Assembly: GCF_007858435.1 (NCBI RefSeq) | Contig: NZ_VIGW01000002.1 | Span: 248,001 to 312,000, forward strand | Direction of reading: 5' to 3' | DNA from: Tsukamurella asaccharolytica | GTDB taxonomy: Bacteria > Actinomycetota > Actinomycetes > Mycobacteriales > Mycobacteriaceae | Length of the DNA stretch: 64,000 nt | Part shown: positions 45,881-52,646 of the stretch, piece by piece | Position numbering within the stretch: position 1 is the first letter of the stretch | Layout: every line of letters begins with the position of its first letter | Notes under the pieces: model-generated | Database searches by the model: none | Told to the model about the DNA's origin: nothing | Seen by the model: the letters and a program-made list of their open reading frames with translations, nothing else | Translations under genes and position numbers: made by a program

Positions 45881-46215
45881 AGAACGACGAAGCCGGCACC
45901 GGCAGCGGCGGCCAGTACCTCGACGACGTCGAACAACGCCTCGGCGACCTCACCGTCGAAGAGTTCCGCACCCTCACCCGGCAGGTCTTCCAGGAGAGCG
46001 CCGTCGACCTCAAGGAGCAGGCCGCGACCGCGCTCCGCGACTACGTCGGCCGCAACACCGCGACCGTCAACGACCCGGACAAGCCCGCCGCCGACAAGCC
46101 CGACCCCGCCTTGAAGTCCGGCGCCGCCGCCGAGGAAGAACCCCTCGCACCCGGCGAGAAGAAGCGACAGGCCACCCGCGCCCTCCGCGTCCGCCTCGGC
46201 CGCGGCGACGCCTAA
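45877..46215 (+). CDS. hypothetical acidic helical protein
   Basis: A 112-residue protein: YLDDVEQRLGDLTVEEFRTL, then FQESAVDLKEQAATALRDYV, then a disordered Asp/Pro/Ala stretch and a basic end (EKKRQATRALRVRLGRGDA). The layout of an acidic helical region with a basic tail resembles small scaffold-like phage proteins, but no family is assigned. Confidence 0.55.
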   Translation: MKNDEAGTGSGGQYLDDVEQRLGDLTVEEFRTLTRQVFQESAVDLKEQAATALRDYVGRNTATVNDPDKPAADKPDPALKSGAAAEEEPLAPGEKKRQATRALRVRLGRGDA

Positions 46216-46234
46216 CACCCACGAGGAGACCGCC

Positions 46235-46984
46235 ATGACCACCGACCACCGCTACCGCGCACGCGACGCCGTCGCCACCTTCGACCGCCTAGGCATCGCC
46301 CTGCCCGACCCGGTCCTCGACGCCGTCGCCGCGCTCGACCAGGTCGACGCCGCCCGCCCCGAGCAGCCCGACCCCGGCGCCGTCGCGCAGCTCATCGCCG
46401 ACGGCGCACCCGCCAAGACCGTCACCGCCGCACTCGAAGCCAGCGCCCTGCACGGCGCCCACCTTTCCGCGTGGCAGCAGGCCCGACAGATCACCGGCCG
46501 CCGCGTCACCACCGCGATCCTCGACCACGCCAGCGAACTGCACGCCGCCCTCGCTGAACAGGCCGACACCGCGATCGCCATCCTCGAGGCCGACGCCCAC
46601 ATCGACAAGCCCCTCGCCGAGCTGGTGCGGACAGGCGAGACCGACGCCGCCCGCACCGTCGCCGGCGCCGACCACGCCGCGGAACTCCTCGACAGCCTCG
46701 GCACCGTCCGCGACCTGTGGCTCAAGCCCCTGGGGTCCACCCACGACGCCAGCGGCGTGAACTGCGGCACGTGGCGCGATCCACGCGCGCTCGACGGTCG
46801 CCTCCATGGAGCAACGACCCCTCGAGAGGTCTTTCGCATGGGTATCCGCGCCGGCGGACAGCTGTGGTTCCCCACCGTCGACGAGGCCCGCGCCGCCGCC
46901 GAGAAGATCGCCACCCAGCTCCGCGCCAAGGCGGAAGCCGAAGCAGCGGCCACCCGCGGCGCCGGCGGCCTCACCTCGTTCTGA
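46235..46984 (+). CDS. hypothetical protein of the element
   Basis: A 249-residue Ala-rich helical protein. Segments: FDRLGIALPDPVLDAVAALD, SAWQQARQITGRRVTTAILD and a C-terminal FPTVDEARAAAEKIATQLRA. Actinophages and integrated elements carry similar unnamed proteins. Followed by a strong hairpin, so it probably ends the main transcript. Confidence 0.6.
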   Translation: MTTDHRYRARDAVATFDRLGIALPDPVLDAVAALDQVDAARPEQPDPGAVAQLIADGAPAKTVTAALEASALHGAHLSAWQQARQITGRRVTTAILDHASELHAALAEQADTAIAILEADAHIDKPLAELVRTGETDAARTVAGADHAAELLDSLGTVRDLWLKPLGSTHDASGVNCGTWRDPRALDGRLHGATTPREVFRMGIRAGGQLWFPTVDEARAAAEKIATQLRAKAEAEAAATRGAGGLTSF

Positions 46985-46996
46985 CCCCTGAAGCCT

Positions 46997-47041
46997 GCGG
47001 TGGGCGGCGAGTCCTGTGGAAATGTCCTCGCCGCCCACCGC
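46997..47041. terminator. strong hairpin terminator in the element
   Basis: GCGGTGGGCGGCGAG and its exact complement (15 bp) with a 15-nt loop, 13 bp after a stop codon. A second GC hairpin at 47069-47095 follows. The rest of 46985-47169 holds no gene; CCGGAAGGAG at its end is the next ribosome site. Confidence 0.8.
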
Positions 47042-47169
47042 GATCCACCAGCCACACGCCACCGGGGCGAGGGTGGGGGGTGACTCCCACCCCTCACCAC
47101 GGCGGCACCCGTGGCCTAGTGGCTCGCAATTCGCGTATTACAACCGAGATCCGCCGGAAGGAGCCCGTG

Positions 47170-47541
47170 ATGGGTCGCAGGATGACCGAGGGGCGCAAGC
47201 TGCGGCGACGTCTCGACGCCGCGCTGGCCGCTGAAGCGTCGCGCCTGGGCCGGACGTTGGTGTGGGACGACCGGGAGCTCGAGTACCTCGCGCTCGCGGA
47301 GGGCGCGGCCGACCGTCGCGCCGATCTTCTCGCGCTGCTCGCGGCCGAGCAGGCCGGCGCCGCGGGCACGGCGCTGATTGTGAAGCTGAACACAGAGATC
47401 CGGGCACAGGACCGCGCCCTTGTCGACCTACTCGGCCGGATCCACATCGGCGAGGGGCCGGCGAAGAGCGTGCGGCACCAGAAGGCGGTGCAGGTCCGGT
47501 GGGACCGCCAGCGTGAGCAGGAGGCGACCGGTGGCGCGTAG
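47170..47541 (+). CDS. hypothetical protein, possible small terminase subunit
   Basis: A 123-residue charged helical protein: MTEGRKLRRRLDAALAAEAS, then WDDRELEYLALAEGAADRRA, LIVKLNTEIRAQDRALVDLL and a basic end (GPAKSVRHQKAVQVRWDRQR). Proteins of this composition precede packaging genes in actinophages, and satellites often keep only a small terminase. The identity is a guess. A GTG 3 bp upstream is an alternative start. Confidence 0.5.
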   Translation: MGRRMTEGRKLRRRLDAALAAEASRLGRTLVWDDRELEYLALAEGAADRRADLLALLAAEQAGAAGTALIVKLNTEIRAQDRALVDLLGRIHIGEGPAKSVRHQKAVQVRWDRQREQEATGGA

Positions 47542-47821
47542 CGTCGGCCCCTCAGCAGCCACCACCGCGCGGGGACTCCTCGCGGGCCTCGTCGAGCACT
47601 GGGACTCGCTCATCGGCACCTACGGCGACCGTGTCGACGTGTCCGACGGCTGCTTCGTCGCTCCGTGGCCGGAGCAGATCGAGCGGGTGGAGGCCGGGCG
47701 GCCGGTGGTGGTCACCCGGGTGGAGTTGACGGCCGCGTGCCGCCTCGCCGGGCTACCGGTCCCGCCGGCGGGTCACCGGTTCCGCGTTGACGCCGACGGG
47801 CGGATCACGCGGCTGGCTTAG
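47531..47821 (+). CDS. small hypothetical protein
   Basis: A 96-residue GTG-started protein overlapping the previous gene by 11 bp: LLAGLVEHWDSLIGTYGDRV, FVAPWPEQIERVEAGRPVVV, and a C-terminal PPAGHRFRVDADGRITRLA. No recognised family. Its 3' end overlaps the convergent Rmf-like frame by 69 bp. Confidence 0.5.
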   Translation: MARSVGPSAATTARGLLAGLVEHWDSLIGTYGDRVDVSDGCFVAPWPEQIERVEAGRPVVVTRVELTAACRLAGLPVPPAGHRFRVDADGRITRLA

Positions 47822-48007
47822 GTGCCGCTGCGACAGGTACGCCTGCCGGGCGGGCGAGGTCGCGAGGCGATCGGCGAGCATCTGCCGGTACCCGGCGCGC
47901 CACATCTGGGCCAGCACGGGCGTGATGTTGCCGTCGTACGGGTTCGAGGTGCCCGGCTCAGCGACGAGGCCGGCGCGGCGGGCGTTGAGGATCTCGATGA
48001 CGGTCAC
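47753..48007 (-). CDS. Rmf/CrpP-fold-like small protein
   Basis: An 84-residue frame from GTG 48007, preceded by CAGGAGG. The middle reads ARRAGLVAEPGTSNPYDGN, then LAQMWRAGYRQMLADRL, the Ala/Gly-helix, NPY, W-x-x-G pattern of small Rmf/CrpP-type proteins common on mobile elements. Those related proteins bind ribosomes or other targets; this one is unassigned. It is the only right-end gene on the minus strand. Confidence 0.5.
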   Translation of the reverse strand: MTVIEILNARRAGLVAEPGTSNPYDGNITPVLAQMWRAGYRQMLADRLATSPARQAYLSQRHLSQPRDPPVGVNAEPVTRRRDR

Positions 48008-48092
48008 GGGTGGCAGCCTCCTGAGACGAGGGCGGGGCCGCACTGCCTCCATGGGGATGGAGGGGCGCACCCCGCACTGCCGATCGTACAGC

Positions 48093-48124
48093 CCTCGGTG
48101 TCACGAGGGTGTCACAAGTGCTGC
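48093..48124 (+). repeat. right copy of subterminal direct repeat
   Basis: CCTCGGTGTCAC, six bases, GTCACAA, matching 39108-39136. It is 96 bp from attR. The gene-free interval 48008-48220 holds this, a CCTCCAT-N4-ATGGAGG hairpin (48046-48063) and nothing else I can support. Confidence 0.6.
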
Positions 48125-48220
48125 ACACCGCCGCATACGTCCCCGCACTGATTCGTACGCAACAGCGCAGGTCAAAGACGCGACGGTATCGCAGCGAACT
48201 TCCCGAATCGGCTTCGGTCA

Positions 48221-48267
48221 GCTTCCCAAGCAGGTAGCGCGGGTTCGATTCCCGTCATCGGCTCCAC
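48221..48267 (+). other. attR core
   Basis: A perfect 47-bp copy of the tRNA-Gly 3' half (39008-39054). The sequence 5' of it does not resemble the tRNA 5' half, so this copy is not a working tRNA. Confidence 0.93.
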
Positions 48268-48315
48268 GATCCGGGCGCGGTCCAGGCGCGGACGCGAGGC
48301 CGACCAGCGACCCGG

Positions 48316-49266
48316 TCACCGATCAACCGGCCCGCCGGATGCCCCCTCGAGCCGTGAGTTCGTCCGTGCCGCGGTCAGCACCTCGAAGATCGCCGAGTGC
48401 ATGGCCGACGGGGCCTCCAGCGGAATCAGGTGCCCCGCGTCCTCGATAACGACGGCCTTGCCGTTGGAGACTCGCGCCATCGAGTCGACGGCTGAATCGA
48501 TGATGATCCTGCGACTGTTCTTCGCACCCATGTCGATGCGACCGCCCTGCAGACAGATCGTTGGAACATCGGGCGGGCCGGTGACCTGTAGCCGCCGCAT
48601 CAGGGGAAAAGCGTCGACGATGTGCTCCGCCTCGCGTCCCGCGGCCTCCATGGCACGGACGCTGATCCAGTCGCGCGTGATGGTGGCGAGATCGGCTTGA
48701 CTGACTTCCGTCGAAACACCATGGGGGAGAAACGCTCGCACAGCGAGCCTTCCCCCTCCGGCCCGAATCAGGCCGCGCAGGACACGGAACATCCACCGTA
48801 TCGATCGCACGCTTCTCTCGGAGAAGACCTCTGCGACGCTGGAGTCGACGAGGACCAGGCCGGCCACCCGTTGGGGATACCTGTCGGCGAAGAGCCGCGC
48901 GATGGGCCCGCCCCAGCTGTGGCCGACCAGGACCACCGGCCCTGTTTCATTCGAGGCGTCGAGAACGGAGGTGAGGTCGTCGACGATCCGTTCCAGCGTG
49001 CGGTCCGCGGCGTCGACGTCGCTGCCGCCGTAACCGGCGCGGTCGTAGGCGAGAGTGCGGCAATGCGCACTGACTGCGCGCTGGGAGTGGACCCAGGTGT
49101 CGGCCGTCCCACTGATGCCGGCCTCGAAGACGACCAGTGGCCCGGCGCCGGACCCCGCCACGACCGTGCGCACCGTGCGGCCGTCGGGCACGGTGACGTG
49201 CCGCTCTGCCAGGGCTGGTCCGAGCGTTCCCCCCGGGTCGGGGGCCGCTGTCCGATCACGCGACAT
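48316..49266 (-). CDS. alpha/beta hydrolase
   Basis: A 316-residue alpha/beta hydrolase. Oxyanion region VVFEAGISGTADTW, LAYDRAGYGGS, nucleophile elbow GHSWGG (Ser) and terminal EDAGHLIPLEAP (His). No signal peptide. Start ATG 49266 has AGGAG 5-8 bp upstream; the open frame reaches 49398. Substrate unknown. It is the first chromosomal gene beyond attR. Confidence 0.75.
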   Translation of the reverse strand: MSRDRTAAPDPGGTLGPALAERHVTVPDGRTVRTVVAGSGAGPLVVFEAGISGTADTWVHSQRAVSAHCRTLAYDRAGYGGSDVDAADRTLERIVDDLTSVLDASNETGPVVLVGHSWGGPIARLFADRYPQRVAGLVLVDSSVAEVFSERSVRSIRWMFRVLRGLIRAGGGRLAVRAFLPHGVSTEVSQADLATITRDWISVRAMEAAGREAEHIVDAFPLMRRLQVTGPPDVPTICLQGGRIDMGAKNSRRIIIDSAVDSMARVSNGKAVVIEDAGHLIPLEAPSAMHSAIFEVLTAARTNSRLEGASGGPVDR

Positions 49267-49442
49267 CGAAACTCCTTTGACGTTGTCCCATTCACAAATC
49301 GTTGCACGAAACGACCTGGTCATGGCACGTAAACCGGGGAATTCGACATTCGTAGCGGCGTCACGCTCACTTCTTCGACATCGTCGAATACTCCGCACCC
49401 ACCCGCTCTAATAGAATGCGTGAATCACGCCCGCGGTTTCTC

Positions 49443-50249
49443 TCATTCGTTTTCGAGTTGAACGGAGTGGACGAGATTCTCGACTCCCTCGCTCCGGACC
49501 ATCTGGTCGGCGTAGAGCTGCGCGTTGGTCACGAACAGGAAGGGGAGGACCGTGAGCTGGCCGATCACCCAACCCCCGTTCGCGAGCGCCAGCCTCAGGA
49601 ACGTCTGCATCCCCTCGTCGCCCTCCGGACGCGCGGTCAGAATGAACGGCAGATTCGCGACCATCGAGACCACGATGACCAGTAGATACGTGCAGACGAC
49701 ACGACCCAGGAGTCGCCCGTATCCGCGACGTTGCAGTGCAACGGCGCGCCAGAGGGCATCGACGGGCTTCAGCCCCTCGATCACCAACATCGGTCCCGAG
49801 AGAGCGAGAGCCGGCAGCAGCGCGATCACGATCAGCGCGGCGCACCCCAACAGGGCCGTCGAGGTCAGGCGCGCGCCGTCCGGCCCCGCACGTACAGCGA
49901 GCGCGATGGCTGTCGCGACGGCGACGACGATCGGCGTGAGGATCACCACCGCGTTCAGGCCACCGAGACCGAGAGCCGCCGGGAGCCGCGGCCGCGCCTG
50001 ACGCCACGCGACCCGCAGGGAGGTGCGGTCGCCGCCGGAATGGCGGTAGGTCACCACGGTGCACAATGCGGCCACCGCAACACTGACCACAACCCAGGTC
50101 AGGGTGACCAGGACCGTACCCGCCGGGTACAGCCCGATCAGTTCCAGTATCTGACGGACGTCCCGGTCGGCGACGGCGGTCGACCGCGAGTCGTCGATGA
50201 GCGGCAGGCGAGCGAGCAGGCCGAGCGCCGCGATCGTCGTCAGCAGCAC
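49443..50249 (-). CDS. multi-pass membrane protein (GDPD-membrane-domain-like)
   Basis: At least 268 residues with about six membrane helices (WVVVSVAVAALCTVVTY, AVVILTPIVVAVATAIALAV, ALIVIALLPALALSGPMLVI). The pattern resembles the actinobacterial family related to glycerophosphodiesterase membrane domains. From GTG 50249 the first helix is cut; the reading frame upstream encodes the expected N-terminus (LGGIYRSSLRILRANPGPTL) back to about 50345, where only a CTG overlapping the upstream stop (CTGA) is available. The start is therefore uncertain. Confidence 0.6.
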   Translation of the reverse strand: MLLTTIAALGLLARLPLIDDSRSTAVADRDVRQILELIGLYPAGTVLVTLTWVVVSVAVAALCTVVTYRHSGGDRTSLRVAWRQARPRLPAALGLGGLNAVVILTPIVVAVATAIALAVRAGPDGARLTSTALLGCAALIVIALLPALALSGPMLVIEGLKPVDALWRAVALQRRGYGRLLGRVVCTYLLVIVVSMVANLPFILTARPEGDEGMQTFLRLALANGGWVIGQLTVLPFLFVTNAQLYADQMVRSEGVENLVHSVQLENE

Positions 50250-50341
50250 GGCCGACAGTCCCAGCGTCGGTCCAGGATTCGCGCGGAGGATCCTGAGGGA
50301 CGAGCGGTAGATGCCGCCCAGTCCGCGCGCCGGAACGGGGT

Positions 50342-50707
50342 TCAGTCCGTGTCCTCGGCCGTGTCCGGGCGGTTGCGGGCGTCCAGCTCCCTGGCCCGGC
50401 GCCGCTGGTCCTCGACACGCTCACGGCACTGCCGGAGGAACTCGTCGTCATCGTCCGGGTACCGGGCGATCCCCCGACCCGGGCGCTCGCCCGGACTTCC
50501 AGCGGTGCGCGACGGAACCCCGGCGGCGACCGCCCCGACGGGCCGGCCCAGGACGAACCAGATGAGCGGCCCCGCCAGAGGAATGAGGAGCACGATGATC
50601 AACCAGCCGGCCTTGGGCAGGTGGCGCACCCGCTGCTCGTCCGCGACGATCACGTCGATGAGCGCCGCCACCGACAGCAGCATGACGATCGCACCGAAGT
50701 ACGGCAT
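50342..50707 (-). CDS. PLDc_N-domain membrane protein
   Basis: A 121-residue protein with two membrane helices (FGAIVMLLSVAALIDVIV and WLIIVLLIPLAGPLIWFVLG) that form the phospholipase-D nuclease N-terminal domain, and a charged tail. Such proteins are membrane anchors of unknown role. ATG 50707 has GGAG 5 bp upstream; ATG 50719 has none at good spacing. Confidence 0.75.
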   Translation of the reverse strand: MPYFGAIVMLLSVAALIDVIVADEQRVRHLPKAGWLIIVLLIPLAGPLIWFVLGRPVGAVAAGVPSRTAGSPGERPGRGIARYPDDDDEFLRQCRERVEDQRRRARELDARNRPDTAEDTD

Positions 50708-50784
50708 CTTTACTCCCATCCTTACAAACGCGGAGAGCCGATGCTACCGCGAACATCGACCCCGGCTCGACCTATTCTGGCAGC

Positions 50785-51108
50785 GTGACTGATCTCAGGT
50801 GGCCGGCGACCCGCGTCCTCAGCATCGGCAGGCGCAGCGGCGCCGTTCCGGGGCATCTGGAATTGACCGATACCCATCTGCGGTTCCGCCCCGCCGGCAT
50901 CGCATCGAAGCTGCAGGGCACGCCGTTCGCGGTCCAGCTCAAACACATCGCGGCCGCCGGCATCGCCGAGGAGCGCGTCGGGTTGTTCAACCGCACCCGG
51001 CAGCGGCTCTGCATCACCCTCGGCGACGGCTCGGAGCAGTCCTTCGACGTGGGGCGGCCCGACGAGGTCGCCGACGCCATCCGGGGCCGGCTCGGGGGCG
51101 CCGCATGA
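50785..51108 (+). CDS. hypothetical protein, PH/GRAM-like
   Basis: A 107-residue, mostly beta protein with a GTG start: GAVPGHLELTDTHLRFRPAG, FAVQLKHIAAAGIAEERVGL and LCITLGDGSEQSFDVGRPDE. The strand pattern resembles a PH- or GRAM-like domain. It overlaps the next gene by ATGA. Confidence 0.6.
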   Translation: MTDLRWPATRVLSIGRRSGAVPGHLELTDTHLRFRPAGIASKLQGTPFAVQLKHIAAAGIAEERVGLFNRTRQRLCITLGDGSEQSFDVGRPDEVADAIRGRLGGAA

Positions 51109-51884
51109 TCGGCGTGATCGGGGGGACCGGGCTGTACCGGTTCCTGCCGGACGGGGCCGAACACCGCACCGTCGATACCCCGTACGGGCGGCCGAGCGGA
51201 CCGATCGCCGTCGGCGAGATCGCGGGCCGCGAGGTGGCGTTCCTGCCGCGCCACGGCCGGAACCACGAGTTCTCACCGCACACGGTGCCCTACCGGGCGA
51301 ACCTGTGGGCCCTGCGCAGCCTCGGGGTGCGCAAGGTGCTCGCGCCGTGCGCCGTCGGGAGCCTCGACGGTGCCGCCGGCCCCGGCACGATCGCCGTCCC
51401 GGACCAACTCGTCGACCGGACGACCACGCGCCCGTCGACCTACTTCGACGGTGGCGGGGTGCACGTGAGCTTCGCCGACCCCTACTGCCCCGTCCTGCGG
51501 GCCGCGGCGGCGCCGCACGCGGACCGCACGGCGTCGACGATGGTCGTCATCGAGGGCCCGCGGTTCTCCACCCGCGCCGAGAGCCGCTGGTACGCCGCGC
51601 AGGGCTGGGACCTGGTGAACATGACGGGCCTGCCCGAGGCCGCGCTGGCCCGCGAGCTCAAGCTCTGCTACGCCTCGATCGCGCTGGTCACCGATCTGGA
51701 TGCGGGGATCGAATCCGGCGCGGGCGTGCGCGCCGAGGACGTCCTCGCCGAGTTCCGCGCGAACCTGCCGCGGCTGACCGACGTGCTGACGAAGACCATC
51801 GCCGCGACCGACCCCACCGCGCCCTGCGACTGCGCGGCGGGCGATCACGACCTGCCTGTGGGCCTGGACCCGATCCGGGCCTGA
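51105..51884 (+). CDS. MTA/MTI phosphorylase (purine nucleoside phosphorylase family 2)
   Basis: A 259-residue phosphorylase of the MTAP family. Signatures: IGVIGGTGLYRF, FLPRHGRNHEFSPHTVPYRA, VIEGPRFSTRAESRWY and NMTGLPEAALARELKLCYAS. It cleaves 5'-methylthioadenosine or 5'-methylthioinosine with phosphate, the first step of methionine salvage. The residue after NMTGLPEA, where Asp versus Asn usually separates substrates, should be checked against a structure. Confidence 0.85.
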   Translation: MIGVIGGTGLYRFLPDGAEHRTVDTPYGRPSGPIAVGEIAGREVAFLPRHGRNHEFSPHTVPYRANLWALRSLGVRKVLAPCAVGSLDGAAGPGTIAVPDQLVDRTTTRPSTYFDGGGVHVSFADPYCPVLRAAAAPHADRTASTMVVIEGPRFSTRAESRWYAAQGWDLVNMTGLPEAALARELKLCYASIALVTDLDAGIESGAGVRAEDVLAEFRANLPRLTDVLTKTIAATDPTAPCDCAAGDHDLPVGLDPIRA

Positions 51885-51897
51885 CTCCTGAAGTTCC

Positions 51898-51945
51898 TGC
51901 AGGTTGCGGCGGCCGGCACCCGGCGTGTCGCCGCCGGAACCTGCA
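51898..51945 (-). repeat. 48-bp palindromic dispersed repeat, copy 3
   Basis: Same 48-bp length and TGCAGGTT/AACCTGCA ends as copies 1 and 2, in opposite orientation, 50 kb away. Its right and left halves pair better than in the other copies. It starts 13 bp after a stop codon. Confidence 0.85.
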
Positions 51946-51959
51946 GAAGTCCTTCCGGC

Positions 51960-52049
51960 TCAACTGTCCGTAAGGATCTTCGCCCGGGCGGCGGCATGTT
52001 CGTCGGCGTCGATGACGCCGCGTTCCGTCCTACTGCGACTGCTGACCAC
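51960..52049 (-). pseudogene. SHOCT-domain remnant
   Basis: A 29-residue frame with RTERGVIDADEHAAARAKIL, the C-terminal SHOCT motif. The usual upstream partner domain is missing, and an upstream stop lies two codons before the GTG. Probably the tail of a decayed gene. Otherwise 51946-52131 holds only the terminator at 52085-52116. Confidence 0.4.
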
Positions 52050-52084
52050 CCGGGTTCATGCGCCGACACTAGCGCAGAATGCAA

Positions 52085-52116
52085 AATCCGCACGACCCGA
52101 TTCGATCGTGCGGATT
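52085..52116 (-). terminator. terminator of the SRPBCC gene
   Basis: AATCCGCACGA pairs with TCGTGCGGATT around a 10-nt loop, and is followed on the minus strand by TTTTGC. It is 16 bp beyond the stop codon of the minus-strand gene. Confidence 0.75.
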
Positions 52117-52131
52117 CTGCGGTGCTGACGA

Positions 52132-52623
52132 CTACGCCGAGCCGAGGTAGCGCTCGGTGTCGCGCTGCAGCCACTTCACGATCAGCCCCACCGGGAGGCC
52201 GCTGAGCCCGAGCACGCGGTCGCCTCCCACCGGCTCGACGAGGAGCGTCCAGTTGAACACGGAGCCGCCGTCGGTGTGCGCCTCGACGCGGTACTTCTCC
52301 GCGAGCCGCGCCAGGCCGGGGGCGGTCGCGGACTGCACGTAGAAGGCCTTCTCGCACAACGTCTCCGACTCCTCCCAGGAGTAGAAGAGCTCGTCGGCGC
52401 TGACGCCGGGGCCGAGGTGTACCCGACGAGTGGAGCCGGCGGCGAAGGGCCGCGGGCTGGTCCACTCGACCTTCCGGATCCCCTTGCACCAGTGCAGGGG
52501 ACGGTCCGAGGTCAGCTCACCCCAGACCCACGACACGGGCCGCGCGGAGCGCACCGAGAACTCGTACACGCCGGGACGCCCGGCCTGCAGTTCAGCAGGG
52601 AGGACGGGCTTGAGAGCGGGCAT
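52132..52623 (-). CDS. SRPBCC-like protein
   Basis: A 163-residue protein with a START-type pattern: PGVYEFSVRSARPVSWVWGE, GIRKVEWTSPRPFAAGSTRR, and a C-terminal LPVGLIVKWLQRDTERYLG helix. Ligand unknown. It is 23 bp downstream of the aminotransferase gene and probably cotranscribed. Confidence 0.65.
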   Translation of the reverse strand: MPALKPVLPAELQAGRPGVYEFSVRSARPVSWVWGELTSDRPLHWCKGIRKVEWTSPRPFAAGSTRRVHLGPGVSADELFYSWEESETLCEKAFYVQSATAPGLARLAEKYRVEAHTDGGSVFNWTLLVEPVGGDRVLGLSGLPVGLIVKWLQRDTERYLGSA

Positions 52624-52646
52624 GTCGGGCTCCTGACTGCTTCGGG

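Larger units (their letters stand above)
39008..48267 (+). mobile_element. 9.2-kb integrative element in tRNA-Gly, phage-satellite-like
   Basis: Bounded by 47-bp direct repeats. Gene order: integrase and XRE repressor on the minus strand, then divergently excisionase-like HTH, small proteins, primase-polymerase, RepA-like ATPase, WhiB-like protein, small Cys-rich proteins, HTH protein, hypotheticals, a possible small terminase and an Rmf-like protein. There is no visible transfer, relaxase, capsid, tail, lysis or large terminase gene. The regulatory and replication layout is that of phage-inducible chromosomal islands; a stripped actinomycete integrative conjugative element is the alternative. 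The repressor gene is visibly lower in GC than the flanking chromosome. Confidence 0.85.

Noticed and set aside
39008-48267. Interpretation as an actinomycete integrative conjugative element
   Set aside because: Integrase, Xis and PrimPol would fit, but no FtsK-type transfer protein, NUDIX or spread genes are visible; kept only as an alternative.
48221-48267. A second tRNA-Gly gene
   Set aside because: Only the 3' half matches; the upstream bases cannot form the acceptor, D arm or full anticodon stem, so it is attR.
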